A DNA stretch of 5,367 nt from Anaerolineae bacterium (GTDB lineage Bacteria > Chloroflexota > Anaerolineae > 4572-78 > NAK82), in assembly GCA_030598425.1 (NCBI GenBank), contig JAUVPY010000229.1, positions 1 to 5,367 of the forward strand, in the 5' to 3' direction. Of the stretch, positions 1 through 5,178 are shown one piece after another (position 1 is the first letter of the stretch; each line of letters opens with the position of its first letter). Both the position numbers and the translations under genes were made by a program. The notes below the pieces were generated by a model, which was not told the DNA's origin, searched no databases, and saw only the letters and a list, made by a program, of their open reading frames with translations.

Positions 1-698
1 ATCAGATTCGGCACTGGAACATGCTGGCCGGGGGCGACAGCGAGTACTGCGCGGTGCTGGTCGCCCTAAACTCGGTCTTCCAGATCATCATGTTCAGCCC
101 ACTGGCCTACTTCTACCTGATGGTGGTGCCGAGTTGGTTAGGTCTTGAGGGGACGACAGTGGACATCACCATGTGGGACATCACCAAGAGTGTGCTCATC
201 TTCCTGGGCATCCCGCTGGCGGCCGGGGTCATCACCCGCTTCTACTTCCTACGGCGCAAGGGACAGGAGTGGTACGAGACGGAGTTGATGCCGCGCCTGG
301 GGCCGACGGCGATGATCGGCCTGCTCTTTACGATCGTGGTGATGTTCTCCATGCAGGGCGATCGCATCCTGGCCCAGCCGCTGGACGTGCTCAAGGTGGC
401 GGTGCCGCTCTTGTTCTACTTCGTACTGATGTTCTTCCTGTCCTTTGGGCTGGCTTTCGTGTCAAAGTTCGGATACAAGATGTCAGCTACCCAATCCTTC
501 ACCGCCGCCAGCAACAACTTCGAGCTGGCCATCGCCGTGGCGGTGGCCACGTTTGGCATCGTCTCAGACGAGGCATTCGCGACCGTCATCGGTCCGCTGA
601 TCGAGGTGCCGGTGCTGATCGGCCTGGTCTACGTGTCGCTGTGGTTGGGCAAAATGCTCTTCGGCCGACAGCAGGCTGCCGTGGGTGTCGCCCAGTAG
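1..698 (+). CDS. acr3: ACR3-family arsenite efflux carrier, C-terminal part (5' end outside window)
   Basis: Inner-membrane carrier that exports arsenite, As(III), using the proton gradient (family knowledge). About 231 residues are visible, with the first complete codon at base 3; ACR3 proteins are usually 350-400 residues, so the N-terminal third is missing. Family marks seen are WNMLAGGDSEY followed by LVALNSVFQ at the start, and the C-terminal block SFTAASNNFELAIAVAVATFG (bases about 492-560), then GPLIEVPVLIGLV (about 588-630). The conserved Glu of NNFELA is at 522-524. Six or so hydrophobic segments are visible. The ATG at 21 is internal, because the family motif starts before it. The conserved Cys of ACR3, in the RCIAM segment, would lie just upstream and cannot be checked. 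The four residues before the WN pair (Gln-Ile-Arg-His) do not resemble the expected hydrophobic stretch and may be an edge artefact. It is the first visible gene of the arsenic cassette. Confidence 0.93.
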   Translation, partial: QIRHWNMLAGGDSEYCAVLVALNSVFQIIMFSPLAYFYLMVVPSWLGLEGTTVDITMWDITKSVLIFLGIPLAAGVITRFYFLRRKGQEWYETELMPRLGPTAMIGLLFTIVVMFSMQGDRILAQPLDVLKVAVPLLFYFVLMFFLSFGLAFVSKFGYKMSATQSFTAASNNFELAIAVAVATFGIVSDEAFATVIGPLIEVPVLIGLVYVSLWLGKMLFGRQQAAVGVAQ

Positions 699-700
699 CC

Positions 701-727
701 ATCAATTCTTCCACCAATTGATACAAT
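701..727 (+). promoter_or_regulatory. AT-rich inverted repeat with possible -10 box upstream of the thioredoxin-like gene
   Basis: A perfect 7-base inverted repeat, ATCAATT (701-707) and AATTGAT (716-722), has an 8-base spacer. It sits just after the acr3 stop. Its right end overlaps TACAAT (722-727), which matches five of six bases of a sigma-70 -10 box. The only candidate -35, TAGCCA at 696-701, is weak and gives a long 20-base spacer. An ArsR operator over an internal promoter is a reasonable inference; chance AT-rich sequence is the alternative. No T-run follows, so a terminator is unlikely. Confidence 0.3.
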
Positions 728-745
728 TATCAGGAGAAGCAAACT

Positions 746-1006
746 ATGTTAACCGTTAAAGTATTGGGGAGTGGTTGTGCCAACTGCCAAAAGCTGGAAG
801 ATTCGGCCCGTGCGGCGGTCACCGGATTGGGCGTGGAGGCGAAAATCGAAAAGGTGACCGACATCGCCGGCATTATGAGTTATAACGTGCTGTCTACTCC
901 CGGCCTGGTCATCAACGAAAAGCTGGTCTCGTCCGGGCGGCTGCCCTCGGAGGCTGAAATCACCACCTGGTTGACCGATGCGTTGATGGCTGAAGAGGCG
1001 GGCTGA
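746..1006 (+). CDS. Small thioredoxin-fold protein (redox-active disulfide protein 2 type)
   Basis: 86-residue cytoplasmic protein of the short glutaredoxin/thioredoxin-like family often annotated as thioredoxin family protein or redox-active disulfide protein 2. A first beta strand (VKVLGSG) leads straight into a CANC active site (Cys11, Cys14). The cis-proline of the fold is in STPGLVINEKL (Pro52), and a C-terminal helix follows (residues about 68-82). There is no signal peptide. AGGAGA at 732-737 gives a good ribosome binding site 8 bases before the ATG. Family members often sit beside ArsR regulators and CSC permeases, as here. The biochemical role is not well established; passing electrons or a bound metalloid to the membrane carriers, or reducing a regulator, are inferences. 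It is not an arsenate reductase of the ArsC types, whose motifs are absent. The fold assignment is secure and the role is not. Confidence 0.88.
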   Translation: MLTVKVLGSGCANCQKLEDSARAAVTGLGVEAKIEKVTDIAGIMSYNVLSTPGLVINEKLVSSGRLPSEAEITTWLTDALMAEEAG

Positions 1007-1017
1007 GACCGCACAGC

Positions 1018-1056
1018 AGGTGCAACGCACTCGCTCCGCGAAAGTGCATTGCACCT
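1018..1056 (+). promoter_or_regulatory. 14-base imperfect inverted repeat (stem-loop or operator) before arsR
   Basis: AGGTGCAACGCACT (1018-1031) and AGTGCATTGCACCT (1043-1056) are complementary at 13 of 14 positions, with one C-A mismatch and an 11-base loop. It fills most of the 71-base gap between the thioredoxin-like gene and arsR and ends 21 bases before the arsR start. There is no T-run after it, so it is not a typical intrinsic terminator. It could be an RNA hairpin that sets relative expression or protects the upstream message, or a DNA operator for ArsR autoregulation. The repeat is certain; its function is inferred. Confidence 0.5.
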
Positions 1057-1077
1057 TGTGGTTGGAGAACGAAGGCA

Positions 1078-1464
1078 ATGACGGAAACACTATCCACAGG
1101 CGGGCACACGCCAGAAGAGGCGGCGGGCATCCTCAAGGCTCTGGCCGACCCCAATCGCCTGCGCATCTTCGACCTGCTGATGCAGGGGGACTCGTGCAAC
1201 TGCGAGTTGAAGGAGAAGCTGGGCCTGCCCCCCAACCTGCTGTCGCATCATCTGCGCGTATTGCGCCAGGCGGGGTTGGTCGGCAGCCGTCGCGATGCGA
1301 TGGACGCGCGCTGGATCTACTACGCGGTGAACAAGGAGGTCGTGGCCGACTGGCGCGCCTGGCTCAACGAGTTTCTCGACCCGGCGCGGGTTCAAGAGCG
1401 GGCGGTGCTGTGCGGACCGGAAGGACAGCGGGTGGCGGTCGAGCCACCAGCGATCATGGCGTAG
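1078..1464 (+). CDS. arsR: ArsR/SmtB-family metalloregulatory repressor
   Basis: 128-residue winged-helix repressor. Family knowledge: a dimer binds an operator and lets go when As(III), Sb(III) or a metal binds cysteine thiols. Seen in the sequence: the ALADPNRLRIFDLL helix (residues 21-34), a metal-site helix carrying SCNCEL with Cys40 and Cys42, the DNA recognition helix PNLLSHHLRVLRQAGLV (52-68), and the beta wing RRDAMDARWIYYAV (71-84). The paired cysteines match the position of the ELCVCDL site of classical ArsR. A third cysteine, Cys112, lies in the C-terminal tail (VLCGPEG) and could complete a three-thiol site. Ribosome binding site GGAG at 1064-1067 is 10 bases upstream; GAAGG at 1071-1075 is too close. 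The gene lies third in the visible cassette, between thioredoxin-like and permease genes, so it probably represses the operon it sits in. Ligand identity (arsenic rather than another thiophilic metal) is inferred from neighbours. Confidence 0.93.
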   Translation: MTETLSTGGHTPEEAAGILKALADPNRLRIFDLLMQGDSCNCELKEKLGLPPNLLSHHLRVLRQAGLVGSRRDAMDARWIYYAVNKEVVADWRAWLNEFLDPARVQERAVLCGPEGQRVAVEPPAIMA

Positions 1465-1514
1465 CCCCTAGACTGTTACCTCCAGCCAACCCGGCAAGCA
1501 TTCCAGCAACAATT

Positions 1515-1520
1515 AGAGGT
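1515..1520 (+). promoter_or_regulatory. Ribosome binding site that sets the arsP start
   Basis: AGAGGT lies 7 bases before the ATG at 1528. The open frame also contains a GTG at 1519, but that codon overlaps the binding site itself and is only three codons upstream, so ATG 1528 is preferred. Confidence 0.6.
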
Positions 1521-1527
1521 GTATGTT

Positions 1528-2586
1528 ATGTCAACTCATCAGGCGGCCTCACTGCCGACCAGACAGGGGTGGCGGCTGCCAGCGCTGGCGCTGGGCGCGG
1601 CGGTCCTGTGGATCATCTTATGGGGCCAGTTGCAGAACCTGGCCGATTGGCTGACCTACGATCTGATCGGCCTGACGCCCGGCATGCACCTGGCCGAATC
1701 GGTGAACTTCTTCCTGTACGACGTGCCCAAGATCTTGATGCTGCTGACTGCTATGATCTTTATGGTTACCATCATCCGCTCATTCTTCAGCCCGGAGCGG
1801 ACCCGGGCGTTGCTGGGAGGCAAGCGCGAGGGCATCGGCAACGTGCTGGCCGCCGGGCTGGGCGTGGTGACCCCGTTTTGCTCCTGTTCGGCGGTGCCCC
1901 TTTTCATCGGCTTTGTGGAGACCGGCATTCCGCTGGGCGTAACCTTCTCCTTTCTGATCGCCACGCCGGTGGTCAACGAAGTAGCGCTGGCCATGCTCTT
2001 TGGTCTCTTCGGCTGGCGAATCGCCGGATTGTACCTGGTCACCGGCCTGATGATCGCCATCTTGGGCGGAGTGATTATCGGCAGGCTGAAGCCAGAACGC
2101 TACGTGGAAGATTTTGTGTGGCAGATTAAGGTCGGTCAAGGAGGTCAAGATGATGTCTATAAGCCGACTTGGGACGACCGCCTGCGCGACGCGGCGCGGG
2201 TCACCCGCGAGATTGTGGGCAAGGTGTGGCCATTCGTGGTGATCGGCATTGCCATAGGGGCCGGCATCCTCGGATACGTGCCGGAGGATTTCCTGGGGGA
2301 CATTATGGGCCACCAGGCCTGGTGGTCGGTGCCGGCAGCGGTCGTTTTGGGGATCCCTCTCTACTCGAACGCGGCGGGGGTGATCCCGGTGGTTTACGCG
2401 TTGATGGAGAAAGGGGCTGCGCTGGGCACGGTGCTGGCCTTTATGATGTCGGTAGTAGCTCTCAGCCTGCCGGAGATGCTCATTCTGCGCAGGGTGCTGA
2501 AACCTCACTTGATCGCTGTCTTCGTCGGCATTGTGGCTGTGGCCATTATACTTACCGGTTATCTATTTAATCTGGTGATCCGCTAA
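1528..2586 (+). CDS. arsP: ArsP-type permease with CSC motif (DUF318/YraQ family)
   Basis: 352-residue integral membrane permease. Characterised ArsP proteins export trivalent organoarsenicals such as methylarsenite; other members of this superfamily have unknown or metal-linked substrates. The key motif is TPFCSCSAVP (residues 115-124; Cys118 and Cys120), expected to bind the thiophilic substrate, followed by SFLIATPVVNEVAL (141-154). A second-half counterpart, GIPLYSNAAGVIPV (275-288), shows the family's internal duplication without the cysteines. Hydrophobic segments lie at about 17-33, 67-84, 104-130, 135-160, 165-185, 233-250, 266-290, 297-317 and 328-350. A soluble charged linker at about 186-228 divides the halves. 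It follows arsR by 63 bases on the same strand, and the thioredoxin-like gene and acr3 lie further upstream, which favours an arsenical substrate. A different metal or metalloid substrate remains possible, so the symbol is tentative. It appears complete. Confidence 0.85.
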   Translation: MSTHQAASLPTRQGWRLPALALGAAVLWIILWGQLQNLADWLTYDLIGLTPGMHLAESVNFFLYDVPKILMLLTAMIFMVTIIRSFFSPERTRALLGGKREGIGNVLAAGLGVVTPFCSCSAVPLFIGFVETGIPLGVTFSFLIATPVVNEVALAMLFGLFGWRIAGLYLVTGLMIAILGGVIIGRLKPERYVEDFVWQIKVGQGGQDDVYKPTWDDRLRDAARVTREIVGKVWPFVVIGIAIGAGILGYVPEDFLGDIMGHQAWWSVPAAVVLGIPLYSNAAGVIPVVYALMEKGAALGTVLAFMMSVVALSLPEMLILRRVLKPHLIAVFVGIVAVAIILTGYLFNLVIR

Positions 2587-2656
2587 CAGCACATTCGGCT
2601 GAGACTGCCGCAGCAGAAAAGAGGGTTGATCGGCACGTTAGGGGCTCGACGATAGA

Positions 2657-2830
2657 CTATTCGGATGTCCGAACATAGACCCGGTAGTGGTGACGGTAAG
2701 TTCCCATATCAAATTCGCCTTCCCAAACACCCAGAGTGGTGTTTAGCCATTGATAGCGTTCGTCTTCGGTGTCGAAGCTCACCGCCGCAGAGGTGACCCA
2801 CTTGAATACCTCTTCTGATAGTATTGGGGT
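2657..2830 (-). pseudogene. C-terminal remnant of a DUF3237-family protein
   Basis: A 57-codon open frame on the minus strand ends in TAG at 2657-2659 and is closed upstream by an in-frame TGA at 2831-2833. It has no ATG, GTG or TTG start in the right place. The translation includes VFKWVTSAAVSFDTEDERY, then QWLNTTLGVWEGEF, and ends in HHYRVYVRTSE. The spacing of FDTEDERYQWLN followed by a short strand and a final tyrosine-rich YRVYV strand resembles the C-terminal end of DUF3237 proteins, whose function is unknown. Usual members are about 150 residues, so roughly two thirds would be missing. It begins only 24 bases beyond the merA stop, which suggests that the mer cassette was joined to an existing gene here. 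The family match is from memory of the motif. It occupies most of the 268-base gap between arsP and merA; the rest (2587-2656) shows nothing clear. Confidence 0.45.
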
Positions 2831-2854
2831 TCACAAACGCTTCCCAGCACCCTG

Positions 2855-4549
2855 TCAACCCGCACAGCAACTCAACATAGCCACGTCCTTCTCAAAGGCC
2901 TGGGCGGCCAGCTTTAGCCCCTCGACCTGAGTCAGATAGGGGAACAGGGTGCCGGTTAGGTCGTCCAACGTCAGGCCGAACTTGACGGCCAGCACGGCCG
3001 CCTGGACGGCCTCTCCGCCGTCGGCGGCCAGGATGTGCGCACCCAGCAGCCGCCGCGAGTCTCCATCGGCCACCAGCTTGATGAGACCACGCGTGTCACG
3101 GGCCGCGAGGGCGCGGGGCACGTAGTTCAGCGGCAGTTCGCTGGTGATCACCTCGTAGCCCCGGGCTTTGGCCTGCGCCTCGGTGAACCCCACGCTGGCC
3201 ACCTGCGGGTCGGTAAAGATCACCGCTGGCATAGCCGAGAGATCCAATACGCGTCCGGTGCCGTCCAGCGCGTTCTCGGCGGCAATCGCGCCACCCGCCG
3301 CCGCTACGTAGACGAACTGGGGTTTGGTGGTGCAATCGCCCGAGGCGTAGATGTCGAGATGGGACGTGCGCATCCCCCCGTCCACGACGATGGCGCCGTC
3401 CTTGTTTAGTTCAACGCCTACCCTCTCCAATCCCATCCCGGCCGTGTTGGGTTGGCGGCCCAGCGCCATCAGCACTTGCTCGGCGCGGTAGACTTGGGGG
3501 CGGCCCTGGACACGGGCAGAGACCACCCGCTCGTCGCCCTCGCGTTCGATCCGCTCTACCTGCACCCCGGTGACGACGCCGATGCCTTCCTCTTCCAGAT
3601 ACCCCTTCAGCGCCCGGCTGATTTCCGGCTCGTCTTCCGGGATCAGACGGCCGCTGCGCTGCAAGATCACCACCTGCACCCCAAAACGGGCCATGGTCTG
3701 CCCCAACTCCAGCGCCACAGCTCGCCCGCCCAGCACGATTAGGGACTTGGGCAACCGTGGAAGGTCCATCAGGGTGGTACTGGTCAGCACGTCCGCTTCC
3801 TCGACGCCTGGGATGGGCAGCAAGCGGGGTTGGGCGCCGGTCGTCACCACGTACTTGCGGGCACGAAGGAGCCGGTCGTTCACCATTACGGAGCCATCCG
3901 CCTGGAACTGCGCCCGGCCGGGGATGAAGGTGATCTCGGGGTAAGCGGCCAGCACGTCGGCGTACTTTTCCTGGCGCATATCACTCACTAGCGTGTCCTT
4001 TTGACCACGCACGGCGTCCCAATCCAGCGACACCGCTCGTGTTTCTACACCGGCGAAGGGATGGTGCCCTGCCCGGTGCCAGGCCTCGGCGGCCCGGATC
4101 AACGCCTTGCTGGGCACGCAGCCGACGTTGACACAGGTGCCGCCCAAGGTACCGTCGTTGACCAGGCCGACGCGGGCGCCTAGCTCCGCACCCTTGATGG
4201 CCGCCGCAAAGCCACCAGAACCGGCACCGATGACCAAGAGATCAAAGTCGCTACCTTTGCCATCCTCCGACGCCAGGCCGCCGACAGGCTTGCGCCTCTT
4301 GACGGTGGCGTTGTACCCGGCTTCCAGCACGGCGGCAGCCAGTGCCTCCCCGTCCACGGCGCTTTCTACGTGGACGGTTGCCCGCGCCGATTGCCAGCCG
4401 GGCACCTCGGCCTCTGTGACGCCCTCGACGCTCTTGAGCGCCTCCTCCACGTGGACGGCGCACGAGTCGCAGGTCATACCTCGTACGTCCAATTCGATTT
4501 GTGTCATTTCATCCGGCTCAACTGTGGCCGAAGTCTGGTGGCTATTCAT
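2855..4549 (-). CDS. merA: Mercuric reductase MerA with N-terminal metal-binding domain
   Basis: 564-residue cytoplasmic flavoenzyme that reduces Hg(II) to Hg(0) with NADPH. Domain order: a heavy-metal-associated domain at about residues 16-84 with GMTCDSC (Cys27, Cys30); an FAD-binding fold with VIGAGSGGFAAA (106-117); the redox-active GGTCVNVGCVPSK (136-148; Cys139, Cys144); the NADPH fold with LGGRAVALELGQ (273-284); a second FAD segment YASGDCT (401-407); and the dimer interface ending in FPYLTQVEGLK (536-546) and the C-terminal LSCCAG (Cys561, Cys562). The terminal cysteine pair, which delivers Hg to the active site of the partner subunit, together with Tyr476 and Tyr538, separates MerA from dihydrolipoamide dehydrogenases. 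All catalytic residues are present. The first ATG is chosen because AAGGAG lies 10 bases upstream; Met15 is a weaker alternative. It lies 165 bases after merR on the same strand, with a dyad in between that suggests control by the MerR-type protein. Confidence 0.97.
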   Translation of the reverse strand: MNSHQTSATVEPDEMTQIELDVRGMTCDSCAVHVEEALKSVEGVTEAEVPGWQSARATVHVESAVDGEALAAAVLEAGYNATVKRRKPVGGLASEDGKGSDFDLLVIGAGSGGFAAAIKGAELGARVGLVNDGTLGGTCVNVGCVPSKALIRAAEAWHRAGHHPFAGVETRAVSLDWDAVRGQKDTLVSDMRQEKYADVLAAYPEITFIPGRAQFQADGSVMVNDRLLRARKYVVTTGAQPRLLPIPGVEEADVLTSTTLMDLPRLPKSLIVLGGRAVALELGQTMARFGVQVVILQRSGRLIPEDEPEISRALKGYLEEEGIGVVTGVQVERIEREGDERVVSARVQGRPQVYRAEQVLMALGRQPNTAGMGLERVGVELNKDGAIVVDGGMRTSHLDIYASGDCTTKPQFVYVAAAGGAIAAENALDGTGRVLDLSAMPAVIFTDPQVASVGFTEAQAKARGYEVITSELPLNYVPRALAARDTRGLIKLVADGDSRRLLGAHILAADGGEAVQAAVLAVKFGLTLDDLTGTLFPYLTQVEGLKLAAQAFEKDVAMLSCCAG

Positions 4550-4559
4550 TTGACATCTA

Positions 4560-4566
4560 CTCCTTT
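4560..4566 (-). promoter_or_regulatory. Ribosome binding site that sets the merA start
   Basis: On the minus strand AAAGGAG ends 10 bases before the ATG at 4549. The in-frame Met15 codon at 4505-4507 has only a poor GGATGA upstream, so the longer protein is preferred. Confidence 0.65.
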
Positions 4567-4644
4567 ATAAAGATGGTTGATCCTTCTCCTGGCTACCCCC
4601 AGGTTGCTCCCACTACTGGACGGGATCTTAGCAAAAAATATTAC

Positions 4645-4663
4645 GACTATGACCCTCATAGTC
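4645..4663 (-). promoter_or_regulatory. Perfect 8-3-8 dyad, probable MerR-type operator of the merA promoter
   Basis: GACTATGA (4645-4652) and TCATAGTC (4656-4663) are exact inverted repeats around CCC, in an AT-rich 165-base gap between merR and merA. MerR-family operators are dyads of this size lying between -35 and -10 boxes spaced 19-20 bases apart. On the minus strand TAATAT (4643-4638) could be the -10; with a 19-base spacer the dyad is centred, but the -35 would be TATCAG (4668-4663), a poor match. A second reading is TTGAAA (4690-4685), 16 bases, then TATCAG as -10, which would put the dyad over the start region. The dyad is certain, its place as operator is likely, and the exact core promoter is unresolved. 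Confidence 0.65.
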
Positions 4664-4714
4664 TGATATCTGCGAAAAAAAACGTTTCAAGTCTGACAGC
4701 GCACCATAAGGAGC

Positions 4715-5155
4715 CTAACGGAAAACTGCAGAATGATCCAGTTCCCGGTTCTGGATCAAGTGGCAGACACATTCTTTGCCTTCCACGTCGTCTATGGGCA
4801 GGTCCTGGGCCTCCCGACGCACTTTGATCAACTCCTGGCGCAGCCTTTTCAGGTCGGCGATGCGTTGCTCAACTTCGTCGATCTTTTGGTCAATGGAGTG
4901 CAACACGTAGAGACAGGGCGCTTCGCTCCGCTCACGGAAGGCCAGGATTTCGCCGATATCGTCCAGGGAGAAGTCCAGGGCGCGGGCGCGGCGGATAAAC
5001 TGCAACCGCTCCACATCAGCCCGGTCATACACGCGGTAGCCATTGGCCTCCCGCTTTGGTCGAGGGAGCAACCCAATCTGCTCGTAATAGCGGATCGTCC
5101 TGGGGTTGACGTCGATCTGCCGGGCCAGTTCACTAATACGTAATTGTTCGGTCAT
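4715..5155 (-). CDS. merR: MerR-family metal-responsive transcriptional regulator
   Basis: 146-residue dimeric activator-repressor that twists a long-spacer promoter when metal binds (family knowledge). Seen: the helix-turn-helix LRISELARQIDVNPRTIRYY (residues 5-24), the wing GLLPRPKREANGYRVYD (28-44), helices about 46-74 with ALDFSLDDIGEILAF, and a long dimerisation coil at about 82-117. Cysteines are Cys81, at the start of the coil where divalent-metal and mercury sensors have a cysteine, and Cys129 with Cys131 in a KECVCHL tail. Classical Tn501 MerR uses Cys82, Cys117 and Cys126, so the tail here is differently spaced. AGGAGG five bases before the ATG supports the start. The gene follows the partial membrane gene by 23 bases and precedes merA on the same strand, so they may be cotranscribed. 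Mercury sensing is inferred from merA; a zinc, lead or cadmium sensor of the ZntR/PbrR type is the main alternative. Confidence 0.88.
   Translation of the reverse strand: MTEQLRISELARQIDVNPRTIRYYEQIGLLPRPKREANGYRVYDRADVERLQFIRRARALDFSLDDIGEILAFRERSEAPCLYVLHSIDQKIDEVEQRIADLKRLRQELIKVRREAQDLPIDDVEGKECVCHLIQNRELDHSAVFR
4734..4758 (-). repeat. 8-base inverted repeat in the 3' end of merR
   Basis: TGATCCAG (4734-4741) and CTGGATCA (4751-4758) are exact inverted repeats with a 9-base loop, inside the last codons of the MerR-type gene and 17 bases before its stop codon. No T-run follows closely. It may form an mRNA hairpin near the end of the gene, or be chance. Confidence 0.35.
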
Positions 5156-5178
5156 ACGTTCCTCCTACGGGTCAAGTT

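Noticed and set aside
724..1519. Shared ACAATTA sequence upstream of the thioredoxin-like gene and the permease as a common operator
   Set aside because: Only seven AT-rich bases are shared and neither copy has matching symmetry, so chance is enough.
1519..1527. GTG at 1519 as the start of the permease
   Set aside because: It overlaps the AGAGGT ribosome binding site that is well placed for ATG 1528.
1020..2129. A 369-codon open frame on the plus strand covering arsR and half of arsP
   Set aside because: It is out of frame with two genes that match known families, is rich in Gly, Arg and Ala as expected of a shifted frame in GC-rich DNA, and shows no motif.
1780..2508. A 242-codon open frame on the minus strand opposite arsP
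   Set aside because: It is antisense to a clear membrane permease, rich in His, Arg and Gln, with no hydrophobic or domain pattern.
2587..2656. A strong terminator or small RNA after arsP
   Set aside because: Only short, weak self-complementary stretches such as CTGCCGCAG are present, with no T-run and no promoter.
2855..4549. Dihydrolipoamide dehydrogenase or glutathione reductase instead of MerA
   Set aside because: The N-terminal GMTCDSC domain and C-terminal LSCCAG pair are specific to mercuric reductase.
4671..4714. Intrinsic terminator after merR, suggested by a run of eight T on the minus strand (4682-4675)
   Set aside because: No GC-rich hairpin directly precedes the T-run on that strand; only a short AAACGTTT palindrome overlaps it.
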